The notes: generated by a model not told the origin, from the letters alone. Shown: positions 46,753 to 56,396, counted from the first letter of the stretch. The stretch is 64,000 nucleotides of DNA from Ensifer sp. IC3342 (GCF_020193655.1 NZ_JADYVE010000001.1:992001-1056000); one strand, 5' to 3'. Translations and numbers: made by a program.

Positions 46753-47613
46753 ATGGGCAACCGGATCAATCAGTGCATTCGCATCGCCAACGTCCTGCTA
46801 TTGGCGGCTATCATGCTGCTTTCGTTTGCTGCGATCGCGCTACCCGCGGCACGCGCTGCCGATCTGACCGCCACCGAACAATGCGACCGGGAAGCGGGCA
46901 GCGAATTCGACCTGGAGCGGAACCGGTCGTTCCCAACCGTTTCCACGGACGACATCCGCATTGGCATCGCGCTCTCCGCCTGCCGCGAAGCCTACAACCA
47001 GAATGGTGATGCGCGCACACAATTCCAGCTCGCGCGTGTCCTCGACAAAGCCGGGCAAAAGATCCAGTCGCGCCGCATCCTCGAAGAAGCCGCGCGCAAC
47101 GGTCATGCGCTGGCCATGGTGAATTATGGCGCACTGCTTGCCGAGGCGGGCGAAGCGGAAACGGCGTTCGACCTTTACCAGCGAGCGGCGGCGGCCGGTA
47201 ACATCCTCGCCGCCTACAATCTCGGTGTCGCCTATCGCGACGGTGTCGGCACCCCCGCTGACGGCGCGCTTGCAGTCCGTTGGTTCGAGCGGGCGTCGCT
47301 CGCCGGAGACGACGTCGCCGCCTTCAACCTGGCGGTGATGCTGGACGAAGGCAAAGCCGTGCCCGAAGACAATCTGGAGGCCGCAAAATTCTACGGTCTC
47401 GCCGCCGAACGCGGCAATGTCGACGCGATGATCAACCTTGGCCTGATGTTCGAAAGCGGCGAAGGCGTGCGGCGCAGTCCCGTCGCCGCACAGGAACTGT
47501 TCAGGCAGGCCGCCGACCGGGGCGATCCGCTCGGCCAGCAAAAGCTCGACCCGATTGCGACGGGCAGCATTTTGCACACCGCCATGCTTGCAAAGATGAA
47601 CCGGCCCAAATGA
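46753..47613 (+). CDS. Sel1-repeat exported protein, predicted Clr target
   Basis: The 286-residue protein has an N-terminal signal or anchor (about 10-35, LLLAAIMLLSFAAIALPAARA shown only as LLLAAIMLLS...AARA) and then four to five Sel1/TPR-like repeats (about 100-265). Examples are AMVNYGALLAEAGEAETA, AAYNLGVAYRDGVGTP and AMINLGLMFESGEGV. Sel1 proteins scaffold protein interactions. The gene lies in the position of smc02178, a documented Clr-regulated gene, and carries the Clr box 52 bp upstream. GGGAG precedes the ATG. Confidence 0.85.
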   Translation: MGNRINQCIRIANVLLLAAIMLLSFAAIALPAARAADLTATEQCDREAGSEFDLERNRSFPTVSTDDIRIGIALSACREAYNQNGDARTQFQLARVLDKAGQKIQSRRILEEAARNGHALAMVNYGALLAEAGEAETAFDLYQRAAAAGNILAAYNLGVAYRDGVGTPADGALAVRWFERASLAGDDVAAFNLAVMLDEGKAVPEDNLEAAKFYGLAAERGNVDAMINLGLMFESGEGVRRSPVAAQELFRQAADRGDPLGQQKLDPIATGSILHTAMLAKMNRPK

Positions 47614-47661
47614 AGACGGCATCTCCGCGCAGTTCGTTGGAGTCGGCCGCGCGATCGGGCC

Positions 47662-48696
47662 TCAACGGATCTCGCCCGCCTGCGGCCCCCAGGTATCGGT
47701 CAGCGCAAAACCTTCGGCGAGCGGATCGAATGGATCGAGCGCTACCTGATGCAGGCCGAAGGTCCAGCCCCGACCGGAGATGGTCGGAATGATCGCAGGT
47801 CTGCCGGCGACCGTCGTCACGCCCTCGAGGCCCACCTCGAATTCCGAGCCGATGATCGAGCGGGATTTCAGCACGTCGCCAGGTTTGACATGGCCGCGCG
47901 CGTGTAGGGTCGCAAGGTTGGCAGAACTACCGGTTCCGCAAGGAGAGCGATCGACGCGGCCCGGCCACATTGTCGTGCAGGTGCGGACCGTGCCATCCGC
48001 CTCGGTATCGCGGAACATCACATAGGCGACGCCGCTGATTTCGGGGATTTCCGGATGGACGACCGGGATCGTGCGGTTGACGAGATCCTTGAGCAGCATA
48101 CCCGCCTCGACAATCCGCCGTGCATTCGCCTTTTCGATCGTCGTGCCGATCTGTCGGACATCGACCAGCGCATAGAAAATGCCGCCGAAGCAAAGATCGA
48201 GCTTGATGCGGCCCCATTCCGGCGTTTCGATCTCGACGTCCAGTTCCTGCACGAAGGACGGCACCATGGTGAGTTTCACCCTCTCGCACCGTCCGTCGCG
48301 GCAGGTGGCCGTCGCCTTGACGAGGCCGGCCGCCGTGTCGAGCATCACCACCGTCTCAGGCTCCTTCATCTCGATCATGCCGAATTCGAGCAGCGCCGTC
48401 GTCACGCAGATCGAATTAGAGCCGGACATGGCATGCGCCTGATCCGCCTGGAGGATGATGAAGCCGGCATCGGCCTCCGGGCGCTTTGGTGGCACGAGCA
48501 GGTTGACCGACCCGATCGATCCGGAACGCGGCTCAAGGCAGAGGAACCGGCGCAGGCTATCGTCGACCGTGTTGATGTGGTTCAACTGCTCGGCAATCGA
48601 GTTGCCAGGGATTTTCGGCACGCCGCCGATCGCCACCTTGCCGATTTCGCCCTCGCAATGAACGTCCAGCAACTGGATCGTGCGCTTCCATCTCAT
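47662..48696 (-). CDS. Proline racemase family protein (hydroxyproline epimerase or dehydratase)
   Basis: The 344-residue enzyme has the family's two catalytic loops, but the first is MSGSNSIC (Ser where racemases have Cys) and the second is SPCGTGSSA (Cys kept). The Ser/Cys pair is found in 4-hydroxyproline 2-epimerases and trans-3-hydroxyproline dehydratases rather than true proline racemases. I cannot choose between them. PutA nearby would handle proline made from such a pathway. It is convergent with the Sel1 gene. Confidence 0.83.
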   Translation of the reverse strand: MRWKRTIQLLDVHCEGEIGKVAIGGVPKIPGNSIAEQLNHINTVDDSLRRFLCLEPRSGSIGSVNLLVPPKRPEADAGFIILQADQAHAMSGSNSICVTTALLEFGMIEMKEPETVVMLDTAAGLVKATATCRDGRCERVKLTMVPSFVQELDVEIETPEWGRIKLDLCFGGIFYALVDVRQIGTTIEKANARRIVEAGMLLKDLVNRTIPVVHPEIPEISGVAYVMFRDTEADGTVRTCTTMWPGRVDRSPCGTGSSANLATLHARGHVKPGDVLKSRSIIGSEFEVGLEGVTTVAGRPAIIPTISGRGWTFGLHQVALDPFDPLAEGFALTDTWGPQAGEIR

Positions 48697-48875
48697 GACC
48701 TATCTCCGGCTATGACAGATACGGCATCTGATATATCACGGCCCCACCCCATACAGGCTTCGCGGCCCAGCCGCAAGAGCGCCCCCTCATCTCCGATCGA
48801 CGCGCCCAAAGTTGCCGCTTGACGGTCGTGCCCCGGCGCGGGAGCGTAAAAGCGCGGCCTTTCACCGGAACGAGC

Positions 48876-49682
48876 ATGACGAAGCTCATCATCTTCACCG
48901 ACCTGCACATGGTTCCCGAAGGTGAGACGATCATCGGGCTCGATCCCTATCGGCGCCTCGCCAACGGGATCGCTCACGTCAACCGCTACCATGCCGATGC
49001 GGATCGGGTGATTTTTGCCGGAGACCTCACGCACGCGGCCGACCGCCCGTCCTACGAGCGCCTGAAGGCACTCCTTGGTGAACTCGTTCCGCCGGCGGCG
49101 ACGATGATCGGCAATCACGACCGACGCGAGGTTTTCCTCGACGTTTTTTCCGGCGCAGCGACCGACGAGAACGGCTTCGTCCAGCAGGTGATCGATTTTG
49201 CCGACTGTCGCGCCGTGCTGCTCGACACGCTGTTTGCGCCGCCTTACGACTATCCCACAAGCCACGCCGGGCATCTTTGCCGGCGGCGCCTTGACTGGCT
49301 CGATCAGCAACTCGCCGAAGCCGGCGGCCGACCGGTGCTGATCTTCATGCACCACCCTCCGCATGTGACCGGCTTCACGAGTATCGACATGATCCGCCTG
49401 ATCAACGGGCAGGAATTCTACGCGCTCGTGAAACGCCACGGCAACGTACGCCACATCTTCGCCGGTCATGTTCATCGCACGATCAGCGGCTCGAGCCACG
49501 GCATTCCGTTCTCGATTTCCAAGAGCCCGGTTCATCAGCAGCCGATGCCCTTCGATACACCGAACGCATCGCTCTCCGTCGACGAGCCGGCCGCCTATGG
49601 CATCATCCTGGTTACCAGCGACGGAGTCATCGTCCACACGGAAGACTACGAAATCGCCCGGCGCGATGCGGCAATGGCGTGA
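48876..49682 (+). CDS. spdA: Class III cyclic-nucleotide phosphodiesterase SpdA-like
   Basis: The 268-residue calcineurin-type metallophosphoesterase has all metal motifs: TDLH (residues 8-11), FAGDLTH, GNHDRR, MHHPPH and AGHVHR. This CpdA/Icc-like order is that of class III cyclic-nucleotide phosphodiesterases. In S. meliloti SpdA lies in this locus and hydrolyses 2',3'-cAMP in vitro. Start MTKLIIFTDLH follows GGAACGAG. Neighbourhood to clr and the cyclase supports a role in cyclic-nucleotide turnover, although the true substrate is open. Confidence 0.78.
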   Translation: MTKLIIFTDLHMVPEGETIIGLDPYRRLANGIAHVNRYHADADRVIFAGDLTHAADRPSYERLKALLGELVPPAATMIGNHDRREVFLDVFSGAATDENGFVQQVIDFADCRAVLLDTLFAPPYDYPTSHAGHLCRRRLDWLDQQLAEAGGRPVLIFMHHPPHVTGFTSIDMIRLINGQEFYALVKRHGNVRHIFAGHVHRTISGSSHGIPFSISKSPVHQQPMPFDTPNASLSVDEPAAYGIILVTSDGVIVHTEDYEIARRDAAMA

Positions 49683-49722
49683 CAGCCATTTCGACGCCAC
49701 GGCCTTCGTGTTAGGCTGGGCC

Positions 49723-50037
49723 ATGAGCCATTCCGTTTCATCCAGCCAGGATTTCGATTGTCAAAGCTGCGGCGCCTGTTGTGCCTATTCCGCCGATTGG
49801 CCGCGCTTCTCGCTGGAGACAGACGAGGAACTCGATCGTATTCCGGCGGAATATGTCGCTGCCGATCTTGGCGGCATGCATTGCGAGAACGATCGATGCA
49901 CGGCGCTCGACGGCACCCTCGGCCGCTCCGTCGCCTGCAAGATCTATGCGGTGCGACCGATCGTGTGCCGGACGTGCATGCCGGGCGACGACGAATGTCT
50001 GATCGCGCGCGCACGCCATTTCGGCGCTGCCGCCTGA
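49723..50037 (+). CDS. YkgJ family cysteine-cluster protein
   Basis: The 104-residue protein has eight cysteines: CQSCGACC near the N-terminus, then C-x4-C (CENDRC), a single C and CRTCMPGDDEC. This is the Zn/Fe-chelating CxxCxxCC pattern of the YkgJ (UPF0153) family. Molecular role is unknown. It lies 40 bp after spdA on the same strand and may be cotranscribed. Confidence 0.85.
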   Translation: MSHSVSSSQDFDCQSCGACCAYSADWPRFSLETDEELDRIPAEYVAADLGGMHCENDRCTALDGTLGRSVACKIYAVRPIVCRTCMPGDDECLIARARHFGAAA

Positions 50038-50223
50038 CCCTGGATCATCCGGCACTGGCGGCGACACTCCGCATGTTCCGCCGTTTGCGGGCACGTCGAT
50101 AGCGAAACATTCCGAGATTGCCGAAATTTGCCGGATGGATGTTCGGCGGCGTCAAGCGTATTTTCTGCCCACGAAATCAGGGGCGCCAGGCGCCTGTTAC
50201 CGCTCCGTGGAGGACCGCGTTCG

Positions 50224-53200
50224 ATGAGCCAGACCAAGCTTCAAAAATCCCCCCCAGCCACGGACGCAGCGCCGGCGCCCTTTGCCGACTTCGCGCCGCC
50301 GATCCGGCCGCAGACCACGCTCCGCCAAGCGATCACCGCCGCCTATCGCCGTCCCGAAACGGAATGTCTGCCGGCGCTCATCGAGGCGGCGACGCTGCCC
50401 AAAGAAGCCCGCGATGCCGCCGCCAAAACCGCCCGCAAGCTGATCGAGGCGCTCCGTGCCAAGCACAAGGGTTCAGGCGTCGAGGGGCTCGTGCACGAAT
50501 ATTCGCTGTCGAGTCAGGAAGGCGTGGCGCTCATGTGCCTTGCGGAAGCGCTGCTGCGCATTCCCGATACGGCGACCCGCGACGCGCTGATCCGCGACAA
50601 GATCGCCGACGGCGACTGGAAATCGCATCTCGGCGGCGGTCGTTCGCTCTTCGTCAACGCCGCGACCTGGGGCCTCGTCGTTACCGGCAAGCTGACCTCG
50701 ACCGTCAACGACCGCAGCCTTGCTGCGGCGCTGTCGCGGCTTATCGCTCGCTGCGGCGAGCCGGTGATCCGCCGTGGCGTGGACATGGCGATGCGGATGA
50801 TGGGCGAGCAGTTCGTCACCGGCGAGACGATCGACGAGGCGCTGCGCCGCTCGCGGGCGCTCGAACAGAAGGGCTTTAGCTACTCCTACGACATGCTCGG
50901 CGAAGCGGCGACCACGGCGGCAGATGCGGAACGCTACTACAAGGACTACGAAACCGCGATCCATGCGATCGGCAAGGCTTCGGCCGGGCGCGGCATCTAC
51001 GAAGGCCCCGGTATCTCCATCAAGCTCTCGGCGCTCCACCCTCGCTATACGCGCGCGCAGGCCGCCCGCGTCATGGGCGAATTGCTGCCGAAGGTTAAGG
51101 CGCTCGCACTCATCGCTAAGAAATATGACATCGGTCTCAACATCGATGCCGAGGAAGCCGACCGGCTGGAACTGTCGCTCGATCTTCTCGAAGAGCTTTG
51201 CCTCGACGCCGACCTCTCGGGCTGGAACGGCATGGGCTTCGTCGTGCAGGCCTACGGCAAGCGCTGCCCCTTCGTTCTGGATTTCATCATCGATCTCGCG
51301 CGCCGCTCGGGCCGGCGCATCATGGTGCGTCTCGTCAAGGGCGCCTATTGGGATGCCGAGATCAAGCGCGCCCAGCTCGACGGCCTCGAAGATTTCCCGG
51401 TCTTTACCCGTAAGATCTATACCGACGTCTCCTATGTCGCCTGCGCCCGCAAGCTGCTTTCGGCAACCGACGTGATCTTCCCGCAGTTTGCCACCCACAA
51501 CGCGCAGACGCTCGCCACCATCTACCACATGGCCGGCAAGGAATTTCAGGTCGGCAAATACGAGTTCCAGTGCCTGCACGGCATGGGCGAGCCGCTCTAT
51601 GAGGAGGTCGTCGGCCGCGGCAATCTCGACCGTCCGTGCCGCATCTACGCGCCCGTCGGCACGCATGAAACTCTGCTCGCCTACCTCGTCCGCCGTTTGC
51701 TCGAAAACGGCGCAAACTCCTCCTTCGTCAACCGCATCGCCGATCCAAAGGTCTCCGTCGACGAACTCGTCGCCGATCCGGTCGAAATCGTCCGCTCCAT
51801 GCCGGTGGTCGGCGCCAAGCATGACCAGATTGCCTTGCCGGCGAAGATCTTCGGCGAGACGCGCATCAATTCCGCCGGCGTCGATCTCTCGAACGAGGCC
51901 GACCTCGCCTCGTTGACGGAAGCACTGAAGGCGAGCGCCGCGACCGCTTGGACCTCCGTGCCACAGCTTGCGACCGGCGCGGCCTCCGGTGAAACGCGCC
52001 CGGTCCTTAACCCCGGCGACCATCGCGATATCGTCGGCTCGGTGACGGAAACTTCGGACGCGGATGCCAAGCGCGCGGCGCGCCTCGCTCTGGAGGCCGC
52101 CGAATCATGGGCCGCCGTTGCTCCGGCGCAAAGGGCCGCCTGCCTCGACCGCGCGGCCGACCTGATGCAGGCGCGCATGCCGACGCTCCTCGGGCTGATC
52201 GCCCGCGAGGCCGGCAAGTCGCTGCCGAACGCGATCGCAGAAGTGCGCGAGGCGATCGACTTCCTGCGCTATTACGCCGAACAGACGCGCCGCACGCTCG
52301 GTCCGGCCCACAGGCCGCTCGGCCCGATCGTCTGCATCAGCCCTTGGAACTTCCCGCTGGCGATCTTCACCGGCCAGATCGCCGCCGCGCTCGTCGCGGG
52401 TAACCCCGTGCTCGCCAAACCCGCCGAGGAAACGCCGTTGATCGCGGCCGAAGGCGTGCGCCTGCTACACGAGGCGGGTATCCCAGCCAATGTGCTGCAG
52501 CTCCTGCCCGGCGATGGCCGCGTCGGTGCGGCGCTGGTCGCGGCACCGGAGATTGCGGGCGTGATGTTCACGGGCTCGACGGAGGTCGCCCGGCTCATTC
52601 AGGCGCAACTCGCCGACCGGCTTTCGCCTGCAGGGCGGCCGATCCCGCTGATTGCCGAGACTGGCGGCCAGAACGCGATGATCGTCGATTCCTCGGCGCT
52701 TGCCGAACAAGTCGTCGGCGACGTGATCGCATCGGCCTTCGACAGCGCCGGCCAGCGCTGCTCGGCATTGCGCGTGCTCTGCCTCCAGGAGGACGTCGCC
52801 GACCGCACGCTCGCCATGCTGAAGGGGGCACTGCACGAATTGAACATCGGCCGCACCGACCGCCTTTCCGTCGACGTCGGCCCGGTCATCACCACCGAGG
52901 CGAAGGGTATCATCGAAAAGCATATCGACGCGATGCGTGGGCTTGGCCGCAAGGTGGAGCAGATCGGTCTTGCCGCCGATACGCATCAGGGCACCTTCGT
53001 GCCGCCGACGATCATCGAGCTTCAGAAACTCTCCGATCTCAAGCGCGAAGTCTTCGGGCCGGTGCTGCACGTCATCCGCTACCGCCGCGATGATCTCGAC
53101 CGGCTGGTCGATGACATCAACGCCACTGGCTACGGCTTGACTTTCGGCCTCCACACGCGCCTCGACGAGACGATCGCGCATGTGACCAGCCGCGTGAAGG

Positions 53201-53931
53201 CCGGCAACCTCTATGTGAACCGCAACATCATCGGCGCCGTTGTCGGGGTGCAACCCTTCGGCGGACGCGGCCTTTCCGGCACCGGCCCGAAGGCGGGCGG
53301 CCCGCTCTATCTCGGCCGCCTGGTGACGACTGCACCGGTGCCGCCGCAGCACAGCTCGGTTCATACGGATCCTGTCCTGCTCGATTTCGCCAAGTGGCTC
53401 GACGGCCGCGGCGCGAGGGCCGAAGCGGAAGCGGCACGCAACGCCGGCAGCAGTTCGGCACTCGGGCTTGAGCTGGAGCTGCCGGGCCCGGTCGGCGAAC
53501 GCAATTTCTATGCGCTCCACCCGCGCGGCCGGGTCCTGCTGGTGCCCGAGACCGAGACGGGTCTCTGCCATCAGCTCGCCGCAGCGCTTGCGACCGGCAA
53601 CAGCGTCGTCATCGACGCCGCCTCTGGCTTGCAGCCTTCGCTCAAGCACCTGCCCCAGAGCGTCGCCGCCCGTCTTTCCTGGTCGAAGGACTGGGCCGCG
53701 GACGGACCCTTCGCAGGCGCCCTCGTCGAGGGCGACGCCGAACGCATCCGCGTCGTCAACAAGGCGATCGCCACCCTGCCCGGTCCGCTGGTGCTCGTCC
53801 AGGCTGCCTCGAAGGAGGAGATCGGCCGCAACCCCGACGCCTATTGCCTCAACTGGCTCCTGGAAGAGGTTTCGACGTCGATCAATACCGCAGCGGCCGG
53901 CGGCAACGCCAGCCTGATGGCGATCGGCTGA
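50224..53931 (+). CDS. putA: Bifunctional proline dehydrogenase/P5C dehydrogenase PutA
   Basis: The 1235-residue flavoenzyme oxidises proline to glutamate. The N-terminal half holds the proline dehydrogenase barrel (about 170-470; EGPGISIKLSALHPRYTR region, YEFQCLHGMGEPLYEEV). The second half holds the aldehyde dehydrogenase with ISPWNFPLAIF, FTGSTEVA, catalytic Glu in AETGGQNAM and Cys in SAGQRCSALRV. A C-terminal extension of about 180 residues fits long type-B PutA. No N-terminal ribbon-helix-helix repressor domain is seen. MSQTKLQKSP is taken as the start. Confidence 0.95.
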   Translation: MSQTKLQKSPPATDAAPAPFADFAPPIRPQTTLRQAITAAYRRPETECLPALIEAATLPKEARDAAAKTARKLIEALRAKHKGSGVEGLVHEYSLSSQEGVALMCLAEALLRIPDTATRDALIRDKIADGDWKSHLGGGRSLFVNAATWGLVVTGKLTSTVNDRSLAAALSRLIARCGEPVIRRGVDMAMRMMGEQFVTGETIDEALRRSRALEQKGFSYSYDMLGEAATTAADAERYYKDYETAIHAIGKASAGRGIYEGPGISIKLSALHPRYTRAQAARVMGELLPKVKALALIAKKYDIGLNIDAEEADRLELSLDLLEELCLDADLSGWNGMGFVVQAYGKRCPFVLDFIIDLARRSGRRIMVRLVKGAYWDAEIKRAQLDGLEDFPVFTRKIYTDVSYVACARKLLSATDVIFPQFATHNAQTLATIYHMAGKEFQVGKYEFQCLHGMGEPLYEEVVGRGNLDRPCRIYAPVGTHETLLAYLVRRLLENGANSSFVNRIADPKVSVDELVADPVEIVRSMPVVGAKHDQIALPAKIFGETRINSAGVDLSNEADLASLTEALKASAATAWTSVPQLATGAASGETRPVLNPGDHRDIVGSVTETSDADAKRAARLALEAAESWAAVAPAQRAACLDRAADLMQARMPTLLGLIAREAGKSLPNAIAEVREAIDFLRYYAEQTRRTLGPAHRPLGPIVCISPWNFPLAIFTGQIAAALVAGNPVLAKPAEETPLIAAEGVRLLHEAGIPANVLQLLPGDGRVGAALVAAPEIAGVMFTGSTEVARLIQAQLADRLSPAGRPIPLIAETGGQNAMIVDSSALAEQVVGDVIASAFDSAGQRCSALRVLCLQEDVADRTLAMLKGALHELNIGRTDRLSVDVGPVITTEAKGIIEKHIDAMRGLGRKVEQIGLAADTHQGTFVPPTIIELQKLSDLKREVFGPVLHVIRYRRDDLDRLVDDINATGYGLTFGLHTRLDETIAHVTSRVKAGNLYVNRNIIGAVVGVQPFGGRGLSGTGPKAGGPLYLGRLVTTAPVPPQHSSVHTDPVLLDFAKWLDGRGARAEAEAARNAGSSSALGLELELPGPVGERNFYALHPRGRVLLVPETETGLCHQLAAALATGNSVVIDAASGLQPSLKHLPQSVAARLSWSKDWAADGPFAGALVEGDAERIRVVNKAIATLPGPLVLVQAASKEEIGRNPDAYCLNWLLEEVSTSINTAAAGGNASLMAIG

Positions 53932-53952
53932 GCGCGACCACCTTTGGATATG

Positions 53953-54100
53953 CCCCTCACCCTAGCCCTCTCCCCGCTCGCGGGGCGAGGGGACGTGCAG
54001 CACACGCCGAGGCAACTCATAGCGACTTTGGGGACGAGGCGGTGCCACGGGTCCCTTCTCCCCGCCTGCGGGGAGAAGGTCGCGGCAGCGGGATGAGGGG
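53953..54100. repeat. Rhizobial intergenic repeat with inverted CCCCTC/GAGGGG ends
   Basis: CCCCTCACCCTAGCCCTC at one end and GGGATGAGGGG at the other enclose two small hairpins (CCCCGCTCGCGGGG and CTTCTCCCCGC/GCGGGGAGAAG). Such sequences recur in intergenic DNA of many Rhizobiales. It lies between putA and the YigZ gene and is distinct from the RIME-like family. Confidence 0.75.
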
Positions 54101-54177
54101 CGGCCACGCCCGTCACTTCGCCTGCTGGCGCACCCTTCCCCAATCCGCTATCACCGCCAGAAAAACGGAAACAGCGG

Positions 54178-54762
54178 ATGTTCACGCTTCAGCGCATCGA
54201 AAGCTCGACACAGGAAATCAAGAAAAGCCGCTTCCTGGCGATTGCCGGCCCGATCGAGGACGAGCAATCGGCAAGGGTCTTTCTCTCCGCGCATTCCGAC
54301 CCGACCGCCAATCACAATTGCTGGGCCTGGCGCATCGGCCAGAGCTATCGGTTCAGTGACGACGGCGAGCCGAGCGGCACGGCGGGCAAGCCTGTCCTTG
54401 CGGCGATCGATGGCCAGTCGCTCGATCGCGTCGCGGTCGTCGTCACCCGATGGTTCGGCGGCGTCCTGCTTGGAAGCGGCGGGCTGATCCGCGCTTACGG
54501 CGGCACCGCGGCACTCTGCCTGCGGGCTGCCGAAAAGGTCGAACTCGTCGACACGCAGCGCGCCACGATCGTCTGCGATTTTACCGATCTTGCCCTGATC
54601 AAGGCGCGGCTGACGGCCCGTGGCGTCGCGTTCGCCGGAGAAACGTTCACAGGTACCGGTGCGGTCCTGACAGTCGAGGTGCGGAGGGACATCGCGGCGG
54701 AGGTCCTCACACTTATCGCTGATCTCAGTCGCGGAAAGGCGAACGTCTCGCTCGAAGACTGA
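54178..54762 (+). CDS. YigZ/IMPACT family protein
   Basis: The 194-residue protein has the UPF0029/IMPACT N-domain with KKSRFLAIAGPI, HNCWAWRIG, FSDDGEPSGTAGKP and VVVTRWFGGVLLGSGGLIRAY. It has a smaller C-terminal DUF1949-like part. The family is linked to translation regulation in eukaryotes; its bacterial role is undefined. The gene starts directly after the repeat at 54.1 kb. Confidence 0.9.
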   Translation: MFTLQRIESSTQEIKKSRFLAIAGPIEDEQSARVFLSAHSDPTANHNCWAWRIGQSYRFSDDGEPSGTAGKPVLAAIDGQSLDRVAVVVTRWFGGVLLGSGGLIRAYGGTAALCLRAAEKVELVDTQRATIVCDFTDLALIKARLTARGVAFAGETFTGTGAVLTVEVRRDIAAEVLTLIADLSRGKANVSLED

Positions 54763-54826
54763 ACTTCCATGCGAGACACAACCAGCATCGAAATCGCGCC
54801 GACGAGAACACGACGGGGACATCGAA

Positions 54827-55813
54827 ATGAAAACGAGAGTTTTGGGACGAACGGGTGCAACGATTTCAGAAGTCGGCTTTGGCGCCTGGCAGATCGGCGG
54901 TGCCTGGGGAGACGTCAGCGAAGAAGAGGGCAAGCGCGCGCTTCACGCCGCGCTCGATAGCGGCGTCACCTTCATCGACACGGCCGACGTTTACGGCGAC
55001 GGACGTTCGGAAAAGATCATCGCGGCGGTGCTGAAGGAGCGCGGCGGCGAAAGGCCCTTCGTTGCCACCAAGGCCGGCCGCCGGCTCAATCCGCATGTCG
55101 CCGACGGCTATACTGACGCCAATATCGAGGCCTTCATCGACCGCAGCCTGAAGAATCTCGGCGTCGAAACGCTCGATCTCGTGCAACTGCATTGCCCGCC
55201 GACGGATGTCTATTATCGTCCGGACGTCTTCGTGGCGCTCGACCGGCTGGTCGCCCAGGGCAAGATTCGCCGCTACGGTGTCTCGGTCGAAAAGGTCGAG
55301 GAGGCGCTGAAGGCGATCGAATATCCTGGCGTCGCCACGGTTCAGATCATCTACAACATCTTCCGTCAGCGCCCGCAGGAACTGTTCTTCGCCGAGGCGC
55401 GGAAGAAAAATGTCGGCGTCATCGTGCGTGTTCCGCTCGCCTCCGGCTTGCTTACGGGCAAGATCGGCAAGGACACGGTTTTTGCGGCTGACGACCACCG
55501 CAATTTCAACCGCCACGGCGAAGCCTTCGATGTCGGTGAAACCTTCGCCGGCGTGCCTTTCGACGTCGCGCTCGAAGCGGTGGAAGAGTTGCGCGCGCTG
55601 GTGCCGGCCAATGTGCCGATGGCGCAGTTCGCGCTTCGCTGGATCCTTGAGCAACCGGCTGTTTCCGTCGTTATCCCCGGCGCCCGCAACGAGGCGCAGG
55701 CGCAGTCGAACGCCACGGCAAGCGCGCTCCCGGCACCAGACAATGCGACCATGGCCGCGATAGCCGCGCTTTACGAGCGGCTGATCAAGGTTCATGTTCA
55801 TCATAGATGGTAG
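54827..55813 (+). CDS. Aldo/keto reductase (Tas/YajO-like)
   Basis: The 328-residue NAD(P)H-dependent barrel has the tetrad residues in DTADVYGDG, ATKAGRR and LVQLHCPP. The C-terminal FALRWILEQPAVSVVIPGA segment is typical of the AKR11/AKR12 branch rather than the small reductase at 16.6 kb. Substrate is unknown. The gap after the YigZ gene is 64 bp. Confidence 0.9.
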   Translation: MKTRVLGRTGATISEVGFGAWQIGGAWGDVSEEEGKRALHAALDSGVTFIDTADVYGDGRSEKIIAAVLKERGGERPFVATKAGRRLNPHVADGYTDANIEAFIDRSLKNLGVETLDLVQLHCPPTDVYYRPDVFVALDRLVAQGKIRRYGVSVEKVEEALKAIEYPGVATVQIIYNIFRQRPQELFFAEARKKNVGVIVRVPLASGLLTGKIGKDTVFAADDHRNFNRHGEAFDVGETFAGVPFDVALEAVEELRALVPANVPMAQFALRWILEQPAVSVVIPGARNEAQAQSNATASALPAPDNATMAAIAALYERLIKVHVHHRW

Positions 55814-55860
55814 GACCGGTGCTCCGCGGAGGACGCGGACGTGTCGAGAGGAATGCACCG

Positions 55861-56289
55861 ATGCAAGAGGCGTTCGATCTTGAGCGCTTCGTGAAAGCGC
55901 AGGAAAGCACGTATCGCGCCGCGCTCGCGGAACTCACCGCCGGCGCCAAGCGAACCCATTGGATGTGGTTCATCTTTCCGCAGATCGAGGGCCTCGGCCG
56001 TTCACCGACCGCGCAATATTACGCGCTTGCGAACCTGGACGAGGCGCGGGCCTATCTGAGGCATCCGTTGCTCGGCCACCGCATCCTCGAATGCACCGAG
56101 GCGGTCAACGCTGTTGAGGGCCGGTCCGCGCTCGAGATTTTCGGCCGACCGGATGATCTCAAGTTTCGCTCGTCCATGACGCTGTTCGAAAAAGCTGCCC
56201 CCACGGTCGGTGCCTTCGCAAGGGCGCTTGAGCGCTATTTCGACGGGGAGAGGGATCCGAGGACGCTTGAAAAGCTCGGTAAAGGCTGA
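55861..56289 (+). CDS. DUF1810 family protein
   Basis: The 142-residue protein has the DUF1810 pattern FDLERFVKAQESTYRAAL, HWMWFIFPQIEGLG, YYALANLDEARAYLRHPLLG and FGRPDDLKFRSSMTLFE. Function is unknown; some fusions link it to ADP-ribosyl metabolism. MQEAFDL is taken as the start, and the gene follows the aldo/keto reductase by 47 bp. Confidence 0.88.
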   Translation: MQEAFDLERFVKAQESTYRAALAELTAGAKRTHWMWFIFPQIEGLGRSPTAQYYALANLDEARAYLRHPLLGHRILECTEAVNAVEGRSALEIFGRPDDLKFRSSMTLFEKAAPTVGAFARALERYFDGERDPRTLEKLGKG

Positions 56290-56309
56290 CGCCGACGTCT
56301 TCACAATGT

Positions 56310-56396
56310 CTACAGAAGGACGAGCAGGATCATTGTCGAGAAGACAGCCAGCCCGACGATGACGACCATGAGTTCCTTCATCATATAGCGATACAT
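56310..56396 (-). CDS. 28-residue membrane peptide
   Basis: MYRYMMKELMVVIVGLAVFS, then TMILLVLL, is one hydrophobic helix behind a short basic start. AAGGAGGG lies four bases before the ATG, one of the strongest ribosome-binding sites in the window. No neighbour shares its strand. I do not recognise it. Confidence 0.6.
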   Translation of the reverse strand: MYRYMMKELMVVIVGLAVFSTMILLVLL

